Below are positions 49,466-60,974 of a stretch of DNA of 64,000 nucleotides, piece by piece. Under the pieces are notes generated by a model. That model saw only the letters and a list, made by a program, of their open reading frames with translations, was not told where the DNA came from and did no database searches. The stretch spans positions 4,461,610 through 4,525,609 of the forward strand of contig NC_066518.1 in the NCBI RefSeq assembly GCF_024679095.1. Reading direction: 5' to 3'. Source of the DNA: Eriocheir sinensis (Eukaryota > Arthropoda > Malacostraca > Decapoda > Varunidae). Within the stretch, counting starts at the first letter, position 1; each line of letters begins with the position of its first letter. The translations under genes and the position numbers were made by a program.

Positions 49466-49579
49466 TGTCTCAGTGTGAGGATACTTGGGAACAGAAAACA
49501 ACAGGAGTAATGATAAATGTTCTACTTGAAGGTCATTATAAAGTACGTGATGATATACAGTTAATGGGTGAGGATTAGG

Positions 49580-49645
49580 GGAAGCGGGATTCGAAGTAAG
49601 GTCACGTAATGCGCTGATTGGACCCTTGCGCCACCACGATATTAA
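49580..49645 (-). mobile_element. tRNA-like SINE head (candidate)
   Basis: Minus-strand A-box-like TGGCGCAAGGG (about 49623-49634) and B-box-like ACTTCGAATCCC (about 49586-49597) sit about 26 bases apart between boxes. The anticodon arm does not fold cleanly. This is probably a decayed tRNA-derived repeat. Confidence 0.45.
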
Positions 49646-49972
49646 CTCAAATCATTATCTTTTCTCGCTGATCTTCACTTTAATTATTTTCCCTATTTCG
49701 ATACTCTTTTTCTCCTTGCTTATTTCCCTTCTGCAAACTTTCCCTCTTGTGGTTCTATTATATCGTTGCTTTGTTATTTTTATTGTTACTGTTCTTGTTG
49801 TTGTTCGCAAACTTACAATACTATCGTTGTTCTCTTGTTATTCTTTCCGCAAGTGGTCTAAAGTTGTTTGCACGACCCAACGAAGAACACTTAAGTTTGT
49901 TCTTGATGCTAATGATGATGACGATGATGATGATAATTGATGTTAATAGGATGCACAAGGCTATCTCCGTCC

Positions 49973-49973
<1 letters not shown>
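49646..49973. other. Mixed T-rich DNA
   Basis: (GAT)n at about 49911-49935. No gene. Confidence 0.5.

Positions 49974-50062
<89 letters not shown>
49974..50062. repeat. (GA)n microsatellite, ~88 bp
   Basis: Uninterrupted. Confidence 0.97.
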
Positions 50063-50065
<3 letters not shown>

Positions 50066-50159
50066 GGGATGATATTTGCACGGATTTGGGTTTTGTTGTT
50101 GAGAAGGGGAAAACAGACCAGCAGGGGATAAAGAGAAGAGAAAGAGAAAAAAAAATAAG

Positions 50160-50560
50160 TTGGAACAGAAAGAAAGAATGAGAGGCAGACAGACAGACAG
50201 ACGGAGAGACAGACAAATAGAAATGCAGATAAAGGCAGAGACAGGCAAAGATAATAGACAGACAGACAGACAGAAACACAAATACAGACAAACAGACAGA
50301 GACGAAAAGAAACACAGACAGAGACAAACAGAATTCCACACAGACATACAGACAGGCGAAAACATAGATACAGACAAACAGTAACACAGGTAAAGTTTAA
50401 GACACACAGACAAAAGTAGACAGACAGAAATACAGACAGACAGACGGGAACAGAGAGATACCAACAGACAGAGAAGCACAGAGAAAGGTAGAAACTGACA
50501 GATATATAGACAGAGGCAAACAAACAGACAGACAGACAGACAGACAGTGCAGTTTGGCTT
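50160..50560. repeat. Diverged (CAGA)n tract
   Basis: acagacagac runs with imperfect copies throughout. The 188-208-codon minus-strand Cys/Leu/Ser/Val frames come from it. Confidence 0.88.
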
Positions 50561-51034
50561 GAAGGCGAAAAATAAACTAACAAACAAATAAAAAAAACTT
50601 CCTTGGCGTCTTTAAAAGCGTTTCAAGTTTCGTTATTTCAAGGCGAAAGAGAAAACGAGACTTGGCCAAGAGGCTTCAAATGTATCCTCTATTTACGTTT
50701 ATATATAATTTTCATCTCCCTTCAACCCGAGAATGCTTTTGCTTCTGCGCCCCGTAATATAATCTTGTTTTTCTCCGTATCAAAATTCCCAGTCATATTT
50801 TTTCCCCGCCCACAAACTCATTATTTTTTTGTTTCTTTTACACATTTGGAAAAATTTTGTGTTGTAAGGATTTTCTCTCTTTCCTTTTTTTTTCAGGTTT
50901 TTTCCTTCAACATTAAAAATAAAAGAGGAAGAGCATGTCGGAGTTCGAGCTTTTGAAAGTGTTTATGTATGCTTTTTTTTACACTTAATTTCCTTTTTTT
51001 AATTCCTTGTATAAATCTCAGTGGAGCATATTGC
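50561..51034. other. Mixed DNA, no gene recognised
   Basis: A 117-codon plus-strand frame (50603-50956) has ordinary-looking composition in its first half but no domain, no splice context and a Phe/Ser-rich end. Confidence 0.4.
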
Positions 51035-51039
51035 CTCGT

Positions 51040-51108
51040 GTCCCTGTCCCTGGTGAAGCGGATGGATATTTTTTATAGTACCACACTCCTTGGCCCGTAT
51101 TTATCCGA
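51040..51108. mobile_element. Family D dispersed repeat, copy 2
   Basis: ctggtgaagcggatggat, a T run, tatagtacc and ctccttggcc match 49389-49465. Confidence 0.55.
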
Positions 51109-51109
51109 C

Positions 51110-51665
51110 AATGGGACTTTAATAGCTGGTTTTATATAGAAGGCCCCTGTTGACTCCATCCTCAGCCGAGACTCATCGCTGGTGTTGTGTAGAGGGCACC
51201 ACTGCCGTTCCCCATCTTCATTTGGCAGACTGATAGCTTGTTTTGTGTAGAATATGGAGAGAACCATTGTCAATTCTATCTTCAACTGACCGATTGCAAG
51301 TGTCATGTAAAAGATACCACTGTTGGCTCTTACCTTCAACTGACTGACTTATAGCTTGTTTTGTGTAGAGAGAACCATTGCCAATTCTATCTTCAACTGA
51401 CCGATTGCAAGTGTCATGTAAAAGATACCACTGTTGGCTCTTACCCTCAACTGACTGTCTTATAGCTTGTTTTGTGTAGAGAGAACCATTGTCAATTCTA
51501 TCTTCAACTGACCGATTGCAAGTGTCATGTAAAGGGTACCACTGTTGGCTCTTACCCTCAACTGACTGACTGATTGCTGATGTTGTGTAGATGGCACCAC
51601 TGTCGGTTCTTACCTTCGACTGACTGACTGACTGATCACAAGTGTTATGTATAGGCGCCACTGTC
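51110..51665. repeat. 111-bp two-part tandem array
   Basis: tatagcttgttttgtgtag starts near 51232, 51351 and 51462 (118 and 111 bp apart), alternating with gattgcaagtgtcatgtaaa. Each 111-bp unit is thus a pair of related ~55-bp halves. 111 is a multiple of three, so a 147-codon minus-strand frame (51218-51661) stays open with a 37-residue repeat. I regard it as non-coding. Confidence 0.88.
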
Positions 51666-51837
51666 AGTCCTTTTGTATATGGAACTTGCAGCTTAACCCA
51701 AGACAGAGCGATTGATAAGTGGTGTGCATAGAATCAACGGACAAAGTAGATAAAGAGAGCAGCCAAATGGATGAAAGAAGGACCAAAACGAATTAAAGTG
51801 TAGTAGAGTGTAGAGTGTAGAGTGTAGAATCAGCCTA

Positions 51838-52050
51838 AGATGACCCACATGCTGTCCAGGAGACCACCCGTCAACCCGGACTCTAGAAGAAACCGTCCAA
51901 GTGAATCAAGAATGTGCTCGGGGGGCAGCATGAGCCAAGCATAACTGGCGCCACTATGAAAATTGCCTGCGCCATGACGGGTTTGGGGCGACCATCTGGC
52001 CCCTGAAGAAAGCCTACCGGCGCTACAGACGGGGATGTAAAAAAAAAAAA
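51838..52050 (+). mobile_element. Family C SINE, copy 3 (5'-truncated, A-tailed)
   Basis: gacccacatgctgtccagga, caacccggactctag, ggggggcagcatg and gcctgcgccatgacgggttt are the reverse complement of the block at 18307-18475 and 35760-35905. It ends in a 12-13-bp A run at 52038-52050. The A tail sets the sense strand for the family; no tRNA-like head is present. Confidence 0.8.
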
Positions 52051-52530
52051 GGGAGAGAGAAGAGACAGAGCGAAGAGAAAACATAAAGTGATCGATTTAA
52101 ACCCAGACTGAGAGAACTACTTTGCACCAGACAGAAGGATCGATCAAGGTACCGCATAGAACCAGAGACAGAGATCAGACAAAGCAGGTGGAGAGAGGTA
52201 GACAGAGGGATCAACGCCTGACAGGAGGATCGAACACCGTAGCGCACAGAATCAACGTTGCAGATCCCCCTTTGTAACTTAACTTTTTCCCCTTTTTTCC
52301 CCATTTTCTTCTTGACCTCCTCCACTTCAGCCTTTCAAAGTTCCCGGCAGGTCAAAAGTTTCCTTGGGAGTTCTTGATTTCTTTGGCGTTTTTTTTTTTT
52401 TTGTTTGTTTATTTTGTTTTGTGTGGGGATTATTATTATTTTTTTTTTACTAGTTCTTGTTTTGGTCTTTAATATATTCCCAATCTTTTCTTTTTTTTTC
52501 TTTGTTTCACTTCGTAAGGCAATTTAGTGT

Positions 52531-52570
<40 letters not shown>

Positions 52571-52720
52571 CACACCGGGGGCCAACAAAGCTCATATTTT
52601 CATGTCACGGAGTAGGTTGAGGTTATAAGAGATAGTGCAAGAAATATGGGCCCATCTCTCTCTCTCTCTCTCTCTCTTTTCTTGGGGCGTTTTTTTTTGT
52701 TTTTTTTTGTTGTTTTTTTG
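52051..52720. other. Mixed then T-rich DNA with (CT)n
   Basis: 52060-52340 is mixed with no gene-like frame. Then T-rich DNA, (CT)n at 52537-52567 and a short one at 52656-52678. Confidence 0.55.
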
Positions 52721-52735
52721 CAAGTGTTTTCGTCG

Positions 52736-53115
52736 TAGTCGTCTCCGTTTTCTTTTTCGTCGTATTCGTTTTTGTTTTCTTTTTCGTTGTCGTTTTCGTC
52801 GTCTTCGTTTTCTTTTTCGTTTTCGTCGTCTTCGTTTTCTTTTTCGTTTTCGTCGTCTTCGTTTTCTTTTTCTTTTTCGTTTTCGTCGTCTTCGTTTTCT
52901 TCTTCGTTTTCGTCGTCTTCGTTTTCTTTTTCTTTTTCGTTTTCGTCGTCTTCGTTTTCTTTTTCGTTTTCGTCGTCTTCGTTTTCTTTTTCGTTTTCGT
53001 CGTCTTCGTTTTCTTTTTCTTTTTCGTTTTCGTCGTCTTCGTTTTCTTTTTTGTTTTCGTCGTCTTCGTTTTCTTTTTCGTTTTCGTTTTCATCGTCTTC
53101 GTTTTCTTTGTTCCT
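52736..53115 (+). repeat. 27/33-bp minisatellite, 11-12 copies
   Basis: cgtcgtcttc starts at 52797, 52824, 52851, 52884, 52911, 52944, 52971, 52998, 53031, 53058 and 53091 (last with one mismatch). Periods are 27 or 33 bp, the longer units having one extra tttttc. Both lengths are multiples of three, giving a 203-codon Arg/Phe/Leu frame on + and a 156-codon Lys/Thr frame on -; neither is a gene. Confidence 0.96.
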
Positions 53116-53154
53116 CCATTCCAGCTTTTAATTCAATCATAAATAACACATCTA

Positions 53155-53440
53155 CGACTACCACCACCACCACCACCACCACCACCAAATCAACCACAAC
53201 AACAACCACTACCACTAACCAATCCCTCATCTCTTCCCTTCTCTGATGAACTCCAAAACCACCACCACCACCACCACCACTAACCAATCCCTCATCTCTT
53301 CCCTTCTCTGATGAACTCCACAACCACCACCACCACCACCACCACCACTAACCAATCCCTCATTTCTTCCCTTCTCTGATGAACTCCACGTATCCTAAAC
53401 CACCACCACCACCATCCACCACCACCACCACCAGGAAGGC
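53155..53440. repeat. ~66-bp repeat of (CCA)n plus a fixed segment, 3 copies
   Basis: aaccaatccctcat starts at 53217, 53282 and 53350. Each is followed by ttcccttctctgatgaactc and then (CCA)n. Confidence 0.93.
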
Positions 53441-53449
53441 ACTGCTACA

Positions 53450-53735
53450 TCGCATATTAATTAATCCGAGGAAGGACACGTTCCGAGAGACAGACAGAGA
53501 GAGAGACAGAGACCGAGAGAAGCGGGAAGACTTCATAAACGTCTCCCTCTTGTGAGCCGAGTCTGGCGGATATCTGGAATAGCTTCATCGTCATCCAGCG
53601 ACCCAGAATTCTCTCCAGCACTCGGTCTCAGCACTACTTAATTTTCCTCCCAGCACGGGCCTCCACGTCTAATGCAATTGTCCTGTTATGCTTCAGTCCG
53701 CGAGCTGCTTCTTTTTTAGCGGGAAAGTGGAGGAA
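53450..53735. other. Mixed, non-repetitive segment
   Basis: About 285 bp of even composition. No domain-bearing frame. Confidence 0.4.
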
Positions 53736-53741
53736 ACAGAG

Positions 53742-54480
53742 AGGTAGCAGCCAGGTAAACCGGAGACAGGTAGATAAACTGAAAGGTAGTTCTGTAATGC
53801 GGAGAGGCGGTAGTTAGATTGATGAGTGGTTCTGTTAAGAGGAAAGACAGATATGCTAATGGGTAGTTATGTAAAGCGAAAAGACAAACAGAGAGACTGA
53901 TGGTGGAGAGACAGGTAGCAGGCAGGTGAACCGGAGACAGGTAGATAAATTGGAAGATAGTTCTGTAAAGCGGAGAGGCGGTAGTTAGATTGATGAGTGG
54001 TTCTGTTAAGAGGAAAGACAGATAGATATGCTAGTAGGTAGTTATGACAAACAGAGAGGCTGATGGTGGTTTTGTTCAGCGGAAAGGCAGACAGACACGT
54101 GGGTAATTCTGTACAGTGGAAAGATATAAAATGAAACAAAAAGGTGTGAGAGAAGAATAGCTATACGAATTGAATGTTAGTTAGGATAGAAGGTGAAAAG
54201 GCTGGAAAGTATAGTTTTGTCAAGCAGAGAGACACATAGACAGACTGTTGGGTAGTTTTGTAACGCGGAAATATATCAGACAAAACTAAAGGGGAGAATA
54301 ACAGGGTGAATCATTTATTAAAAAGAAAGAAGAGAATGGAGGATATAGAAATGTTGGAAGACAGTTTTGTTAAGCTGGAAGAGAAATATACTGGTGGGTA
54401 GCTCTGCAAAGTGGGAAAATGCAGTATGAAATTGTGGGGTCTGGGAGGAGAATAACAGGATGAATTATATATTAGTTGGA
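53742..54480. repeat. 171-bp duplication in a decaying ~45-bp repeat
   Basis: aggtagcag starts at 53742 and 53913, and the two 171-bp units match closely through gcggagaggcggtagttag. Further diverged units (gggtagttttgtaacgcgga, gtagctctgcaaagtggg) continue to about 54480. Confidence 0.85.
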
Positions 54481-54679
54481 AAGGGGAGACTGGGAGGTAG
54501 GAAGGTAGCAGCCGTGGAGGTCAAGGGAACAGGGAGGAAAAGAAGTAAGAAGCAAGAGAAATACCAAGATGAATTATATACTTGTTTGGTAGAGAGGAGA
54601 AGATGGAGGACAAGAAGATAATCTGGTAAATGGAAAAGGTTGGGAAGATAGGGACTTAGCAGAATGATAAAGGATTAGA

Positions 54680-55345
54680 CAGGCAGACAAATAGACAGAT
54701 AAACGGATAGATACATACCTACAGAGACAACTAGACAGATAGACAGATAGATAGACAGGAATACAGACAACATAATATCAACAACTAGACATATAGATAA
54801 ACAAGTATACAGACAATTTAATATCAACGAATAGACAGAGTTAGATAGATAGATGGATAGACAGACAGGCACATAGACAACAAATATACAGATAGACAGA
54901 AAGAGATAGACAGGCAGCAACATACACAACATATTGATAACTAAACAAACACGAGTAGATAGACAGACAGACAGAAAAAGTTACATAGGCGAAATATATA
55001 TAAAAATAGACAGGAAATCGGACAGTAATATAGACAGTAAGATAGACAGGCAGCTACATACACAACATTAGATAGTAGATAGACAGACAGACAGAAAAAC
55101 AATTACATAGGCCGAATATATAGAAATAGACAGGAAATCGGACAGCAATATAGACAGGAACACACACACACACAATCAATACACAGACAGACAGACAGAC
55201 AGGCAGGCAACACGGACAGGCAAACAGGCACCCCCGGAAATACACACACCACATAAACACGGAAATACACTAATAACAGACCGACACAGAGAGGCAGAAA
55301 GACAGACAGCCAGGGACAGGTGGGTAGAGGCGAGCTCTCGATACA
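54680..55345. repeat. (CAGA)n/(GATA)n tract with a ~120-bp duplication
   Basis: agacagacagacagaaaaa and ggaaatcggacagyaatatag occur at about 54960-55035 and 55081-55155. The rest is imperfect CAGA/GATA. Confidence 0.87.
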
Positions 55346-55428
55346 CCGAGCTCACAATTGTCACACGCGTCCAATACTTTTTTTTTTAATATATATACAC
55401 ACCCTCAAAATTTAGACCCTCTGTACGC

Positions 55429-55429
<1 letters not shown>

Positions 55430-55506
<77 letters not shown>

Positions 55507-55525
55507 CTGCCGGAAGTGTCTACCT

Positions 55526-55621
<96 letters not shown>
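55430..55621. repeat. (GT)n and (GA)n, near-adjacent
   Basis: (GT)n at 55430-55503, 25 bp of mixed DNA, then (GA)n at 55529-55621. Confidence 0.97.
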
Positions 55622-55624
<3 letters not shown>

Positions 55625-55679
55625 ACTAATTAGGAGACTAAGTGGAGTCTTCAAACCGTGTGAGATTAACAGGATCGAT

Positions 55680-56060
55680 AACCTCCTCCTCTTCCTCCTC
55701 CTCCTCCTCCTCCTCCTCCTCCACACTAGATAAGAAAGAAGAGGGAGGTGCCGGAAGAGTTTGGAGGTGATGGAGGAAAGAGACGGAAGAAAGGAAACAG
55801 GAGAAGCACAGGAAGTTGAGGAGGAGGAGGAGGAGGAGGAGGAGGAGAAACAGGAGGAGGAGGAGGAGGAGGATAATTAATGTTTTGCGCCTCACCCACT
55901 TCTGTCTAGAGAGGTGTCAATGCCGCAGAGGAAGTGAGGTAAAGGAGGAGGAGGAGGAGGAGGGATGAAAGGCGAGAGGAAAGTAGGATATGACGTGAGA
56001 GGACTGAGAGATGGAGGAGGAGGAGGAGGAGGAGGAGGAAGAGGAGAAGGAAGAGGTAAA
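55680..56060. repeat. (TCC)n and (GGA)n runs
   Basis: (TCC)n at 55683-55722, and (GGA)n at 55818-55872, 55946-55965 and 56012-56040. The opposed TCC and GGA tracts could pair. Confidence 0.9.
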
Positions 56061-56101
56061 GCAAAATAAAATGAAAAATAATTGAGTGGAAGTGAAAATG
56101 G

Positions 56102-56104
<3 letters not shown>

Positions 56105-56143
<39 letters not shown>

Positions 56144-56202
56144 AAGGCTCCAATTACCTGTCCAATCAGCATTTGCCCGTGTTACATCATGTTCAGTAAT
56201 CC

Positions 56203-56240
<38 letters not shown>

Positions 56241-56371
56241 TTTGATTAAATGCCAACTGCTATTAATCTCTCCATTAGCAAGTCGTATAATCTCCCCCTC
56301 CCTCTCCTCCTCCTCCTCCTCCTCCTCCTCCTCTTCCTTCTCCTCCTCTAGCTATTCACCTCCTACCCTTC

Positions 56372-56435
<64 letters not shown>
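56105..56435. repeat. Microsatellite cluster
   Basis: (AC)n at 56105-56140, (CT)n at 56205-56237, (TCC)n at about 56305-56333 and (GA)n at 56374-56432. Confidence 0.95.
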
Positions 56436-56436
<1 letters not shown>

Positions 56437-56519
56437 ACATAGTCCATTGGAGGTGAATTGGCTATGTTTCCCGTGTGTGCAAGAGGTACCATTTCCACAT
56501 GCATAGGACACCTGAGGCC

Positions 56520-56900
56520 GCGGCGGTGGACAGGTAGTGGTGGTGATGGTGGTTGTAGTGGATGGGTGTTGTAGTTGTAGTGGAGGGTTTGGTGGTTGTG
56601 GTGGTGGTTACTGTAATGGTGGTGCTGGTGGTTGTGGTGGATATTGTTTGCAGGGTATAGTCAAGCTGGTTGTGGTTGTCGTGGTGGGTGAGCTTCTTTG
56701 TAAGGGGCGATGGAGGGTTGTGGTAGTGGATGTGGTTGTTAGATGGTTTGCAAAGTCTAGTCAACTGTATCGGTTGTCGTGGTGGTGGTCGTTCAGAAGG
56801 TTGGTAGTGGTATTAATGTTTGTGGTGGTAGTGGTTGTGGTGGTTGACATAGCTGGTAGTGGTAGTAGTGTGTGTTGTTGTGGTTTTCGTGGTGGTTGAA
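56520..56900. repeat. (GGT)n-derived degenerate repeat
   Basis: gtggtggttgtagtgg-type words throughout. Val/Gly frames result. Confidence 0.8.
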
Positions 56901-57185
56901 TGGTATCTCGAAGCACCCACCGCTGCTCTGTAAATATTGGATACCAGACGAAAGATTCCTGTTCCCTCTGCTGTCCTCTCTCTTCTCGTCTTGTTGTTGC
57001 TTGGCCAAAGGGATGCTGCTATTGGTCATCTTAATCTTGATGTCGTTTGATTGGTGTACGCAACTCAACCTTACGTTCGAGTATATAGCAAAGGTTTTAT
57101 TCAACGATGCTCCTGTTGACGAAGATCGGATACATCAAACATTTCACTTACTAACGTACCGATGCTTACAATGTTCTTGGTCTTA
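56901..57185. other. Mixed, non-repetitive segment
   Basis: About 285 bp with overlapping ~100-codon frames on both strands (56872-57186 and 56793-57104). Neither shows a recognisable domain. Confidence 0.4.
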
Positions 57186-57309
57186 AGTTGGGACATTTCA
57201 TATCTTTATCTTTTTTGTGTGTGATTATCTACGTGTTGTTTGGGTTACCTGCCTATCTACCCACCTGTGTGTCTGTCTGTCTGTCTTCTATTAGCTCCTG
57301 TTCGTCTCT

Positions 57310-57720
57310 GTTTGTGCGCTTCCATTATCCTTTCCCTTCCCTCCTTTTTTTTTCTTTTTTTTTTTTTACTATTTTTTTCATATTTTCCTCTTCCTCTCCT
57401 TTCCCTTCTCTCCTTTTTTCTTTTCTTTCTTCTATTTGACTAATTTTTTCATATTTTCCTCTTTTCCTCTCCTTTCCCTTCTCCCCTTTCTTTCTTTTCT
57501 TTCTTTTTGACATTTTTTTCATATTTTCCTCTCTTCCTCTCCTTTCCCTTCTTTCCTTTCTTTCTTTTCTTTCTTTTCGACTCATTTTTTTCATATTTTC
57601 CTCTCTTCCTCTCCTTTCCCTTCTCTCCTTTCTTTCTTTTCTTTCTTTTTGACTCATTTTTTTCATATTTTCCTCTCTTCCTCTCCTTTCCCTTCTTTCC
57701 TTTTCTTTTCACTGCTGTTT
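57310..57720 (+). repeat. ~71-bp pyrimidine minisatellite, 5 copies
   Basis: catattttcctc starts at 57379, 57450, 57520, 57592 and 57664. The 72-bp spacing of later copies keeps Lys/Arg/Glu (-) and Phe/Ser/Leu (+) frames open. Confidence 0.95.
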
Positions 57721-57779
57721 TCCTAAATTTTCTTCTTTTGCTTCCTCTTCTTCTAAATACTCCTCCGTTAATAGTTCCG

Positions 57780-58170
57780 ATCTACCCATCTGTCTGTCTG
57801 TCTGTTTGTTTTGTATTAGTTCCTGTCTGTATTTGTGCGCTATCATATTTTTTTTGTGTTTGTCTGTATTTGTTGTTTTGTTTACCTTCCTGTCTGACTA
57901 CCTATCTTCCTTTTGTCTTTTATTTGTCTCTCTTTCTGTGTGTCTGTCTGTTTACATATGTCTCCGGTTATATGTGTTGTATGTTGCTGTCTGTCTACCT
58001 TTCTATCTGTATCCGTCTATCTGTTGTCAATGTAGCTGTCTATCTAGCTTTCAATCTATCTATATCTGTCTAGTTTCTATTACGTTGTCTGTATACCTGT
58101 CTATCTCCTGTCTTTGTCCCTGTTTAGTATTTGCCTGTTTGTCTATCAGTATGTCTGTTAATCTATCATT
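57780..58170. repeat. Degenerate CTGT/CTAT tetranucleotide
   Basis: tctgtctgtctg and tctatctatc words with decay. The Cys/Leu/Ser frames are artefacts. Confidence 0.75.
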
Positions 58171-59135
<965 letters not shown>

Positions 59136-59137
<2 letters not shown>

Positions 59138-59460
59138 TCTCCTTTTCCTTCCCTCTTTTCCCCTCTTCTTCTCTCTTTTCCTCTCCTCTCCTTTCATTTC
59201 TCAATCACCAGCTTTCCTCTCCCCTTTTCTCCTTTCGCTTCCCTTCCTTTCCCTTCTCCCTCCCTTCCTCTCCCTTCTCCCTTATCATCCCAACCAATCA
59301 CCTCCTTTCCCCTCACCCTCCTACCTTTTCCCTTCTCCTCCCCTCACTTCCCCTCCCTTCCTCCCTCATGCCAATCACCTTCTCCTCCCCTTCCCCTCTC
59401 TCTCCCCTTCTCTTTCCTTTCGTCCTTTTTCATTTCTCCTCCCCTTCCCCTGATATTCAA
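59136..59460. repeat. Pyrimidine-rich block
   Basis: ccttcccttctcc-type DNA, Ser/Pro/Leu frames only. Confidence 0.85.
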
Positions 59461-59466
59461 TAATTG

Positions 59467-59467
<1 letters not shown>

Positions 59468-59504
<37 letters not shown>

Positions 59505-59661
59505 CGCACATACACATACACAGAGGAATGCTTCGGTAGCGCTGTTTGGAATTAATTGAGAGTACGATGTTTTTTTCTCTTTTTTTGTGTTTTTTGTGTC
59601 AACATGAACCGTTTTTGTGTCTTTGGTAATTGTATAGGAATTGGCGGCCATGAATTTTACC

Positions 59662-59723
<62 letters not shown>

Positions 59724-59766
59724 AAACCTACACACTTGTTCGAATCAATCATCACCTGACCAAATG

Positions 59767-59836
<70 letters not shown>

Positions 59837-59861
59837 ACAACGAACGTGACCTTTTACTCCA

Positions 59862-59903
<42 letters not shown>

Positions 59904-59905
59904 CA
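59468..59905. repeat. (CA)n, (GA)n, (AAT)n and (CT)n
   Basis: (CA)n at 59468-59510 (interrupted), (GA)n at 59662-59720, (AAT)n at about 59766-59835 (about 23 units) and (CT)n at 59871-59901. Confidence 0.95.
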
Positions 59906-60190
59906 ACCTTGAACATTGACCTCTTGGCTTCCTCTGACCGTTCCCGTGACCTTCTGAGTCTGCTCCAGGCCCAATCAAACGCAGGGGAGTGTCACGCCTC
60001 GCTGAGCCTCTCCTGAACTGAAATCGAGTTGCTTCAGGATGCGAGGTCGTGATATTTACCTCGCCTGGAGAAGTTAAAGATGCGCAAATAACAACCGCCA
60101 CTGCGCTCTTTGCTTCTAGTCGAAAGTGAGCTCTTCTCCATGACTTGTTTTGTTTAGTCGTCAGTATTTCCGGTAGAGGGCAGCACTTGA
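59906..60190. other. Mixed segment with an unexplained minus-strand frame
   Basis: A non-repetitive ~285-bp stretch. The minus-strand frame ending at 59745 starts at 60206 and has ordinary amino-acid composition over about 95 codons before it runs into repeats. No domain recognised and no splice-site support; it may be an old element fragment. Confidence 0.3.
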
Positions 60191-60194
60191 TGAT

Positions 60195-60540
60195 GTATTG
60201 GGTCATATTTCTCGCATTTTTATATTCATTTGTTCGTCTTTCTGTCCCGTTTCTTTTTTTTTTTACAGTAAAGGAAGCAAGGGCAAAAAGTAATTGAGTT
60301 TAAAAGCCCGCTCTTCACTCTGACGCCACTGAAGAGAGTACTGATGAGTGGCCAAAAGAGATTACTTGTATATGTATTGGGTCATATTTATCGCATTTGT
60401 ATACTCATTTGTTCCTCTTCCTAGGCCGTTTCTTTCTTTTTTTTACAGTAAAGGAAGCAAGGGCAAAAAGTAATTGAGTTTTAAAGCCCGCTCTTCACTC
60501 TCCCCCCACTAAAGAGAATATTGGCAGCTTAAAGGGCGAG
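60195..60540 (-). repeat. 179-bp tandem duplication containing family A copies 5 and 6
   Basis: gtattgggtcatattt starts at 60195 and 60374. Both units contain a T run, acagtaaaggaagcaagggc, an A-rich stretch and agcccgctcttcactct. The family-A portions are about 60249-60325 and 60436-60510. Confidence 0.88.
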
Positions 60541-60860
60541 CGAAAGAAAAAGGGAAACGAGACAAAAAAAAAAAAACGTAAATGTACTACTCCCGCAAAT
60601 AGTGCTAAGCTGATGTCTTCAAAATAAAGGCCGGAGTCATTTGGAGAGGTGTCCTGATACTCCCCTTAAAAAAATACTTAAACATGTGGGTCCTTTATAC
60701 CTGACAAGACGTGGGTGTAAGATTTAGCGGCTGGCCATGAAGTAAAAAAGAAGAAAAAAAAAAAAAATACCACCACTTGCGATTACCCCCAAATTGTCCT
60801 CCGTTACCTTGACCTTGCGCTATAACATGGAAGGTGATTTGGGGTGACTTATCGTGAGGT
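60541..60860. other. Mixed DNA, no gene seen
   Basis: A-rich patches near 60564 and 60752, and a run of about 15 G at 60862-60876 just beyond. Confidence 0.5.
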
Positions 60861-60974
60861 GTGGGGGGGGGGGGGAATTAGGGACTTGTATACGTCAGGA
60901 ATTGTGGCGTTGCGTGACCCGAGGCCGTGACCTTCTCCGCATACCGAGGAGGCGATTATGTGGGACTGTTCTTT

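Noticed and set aside
49961..50587. Cys/Leu-rich minus-strand frame resembling a membrane protein
   Set aside because: It derives from the (CAGA)n and (GA)n tracts read on the opposite strand.
52623..53246. Lys/Thr-rich protein (minus) or Arg/Phe-rich protein (plus)
   Set aside because: Both frames are translations of the 27/33-bp minisatellite; composition is confined to a few residues and no flanking gene structure exists.
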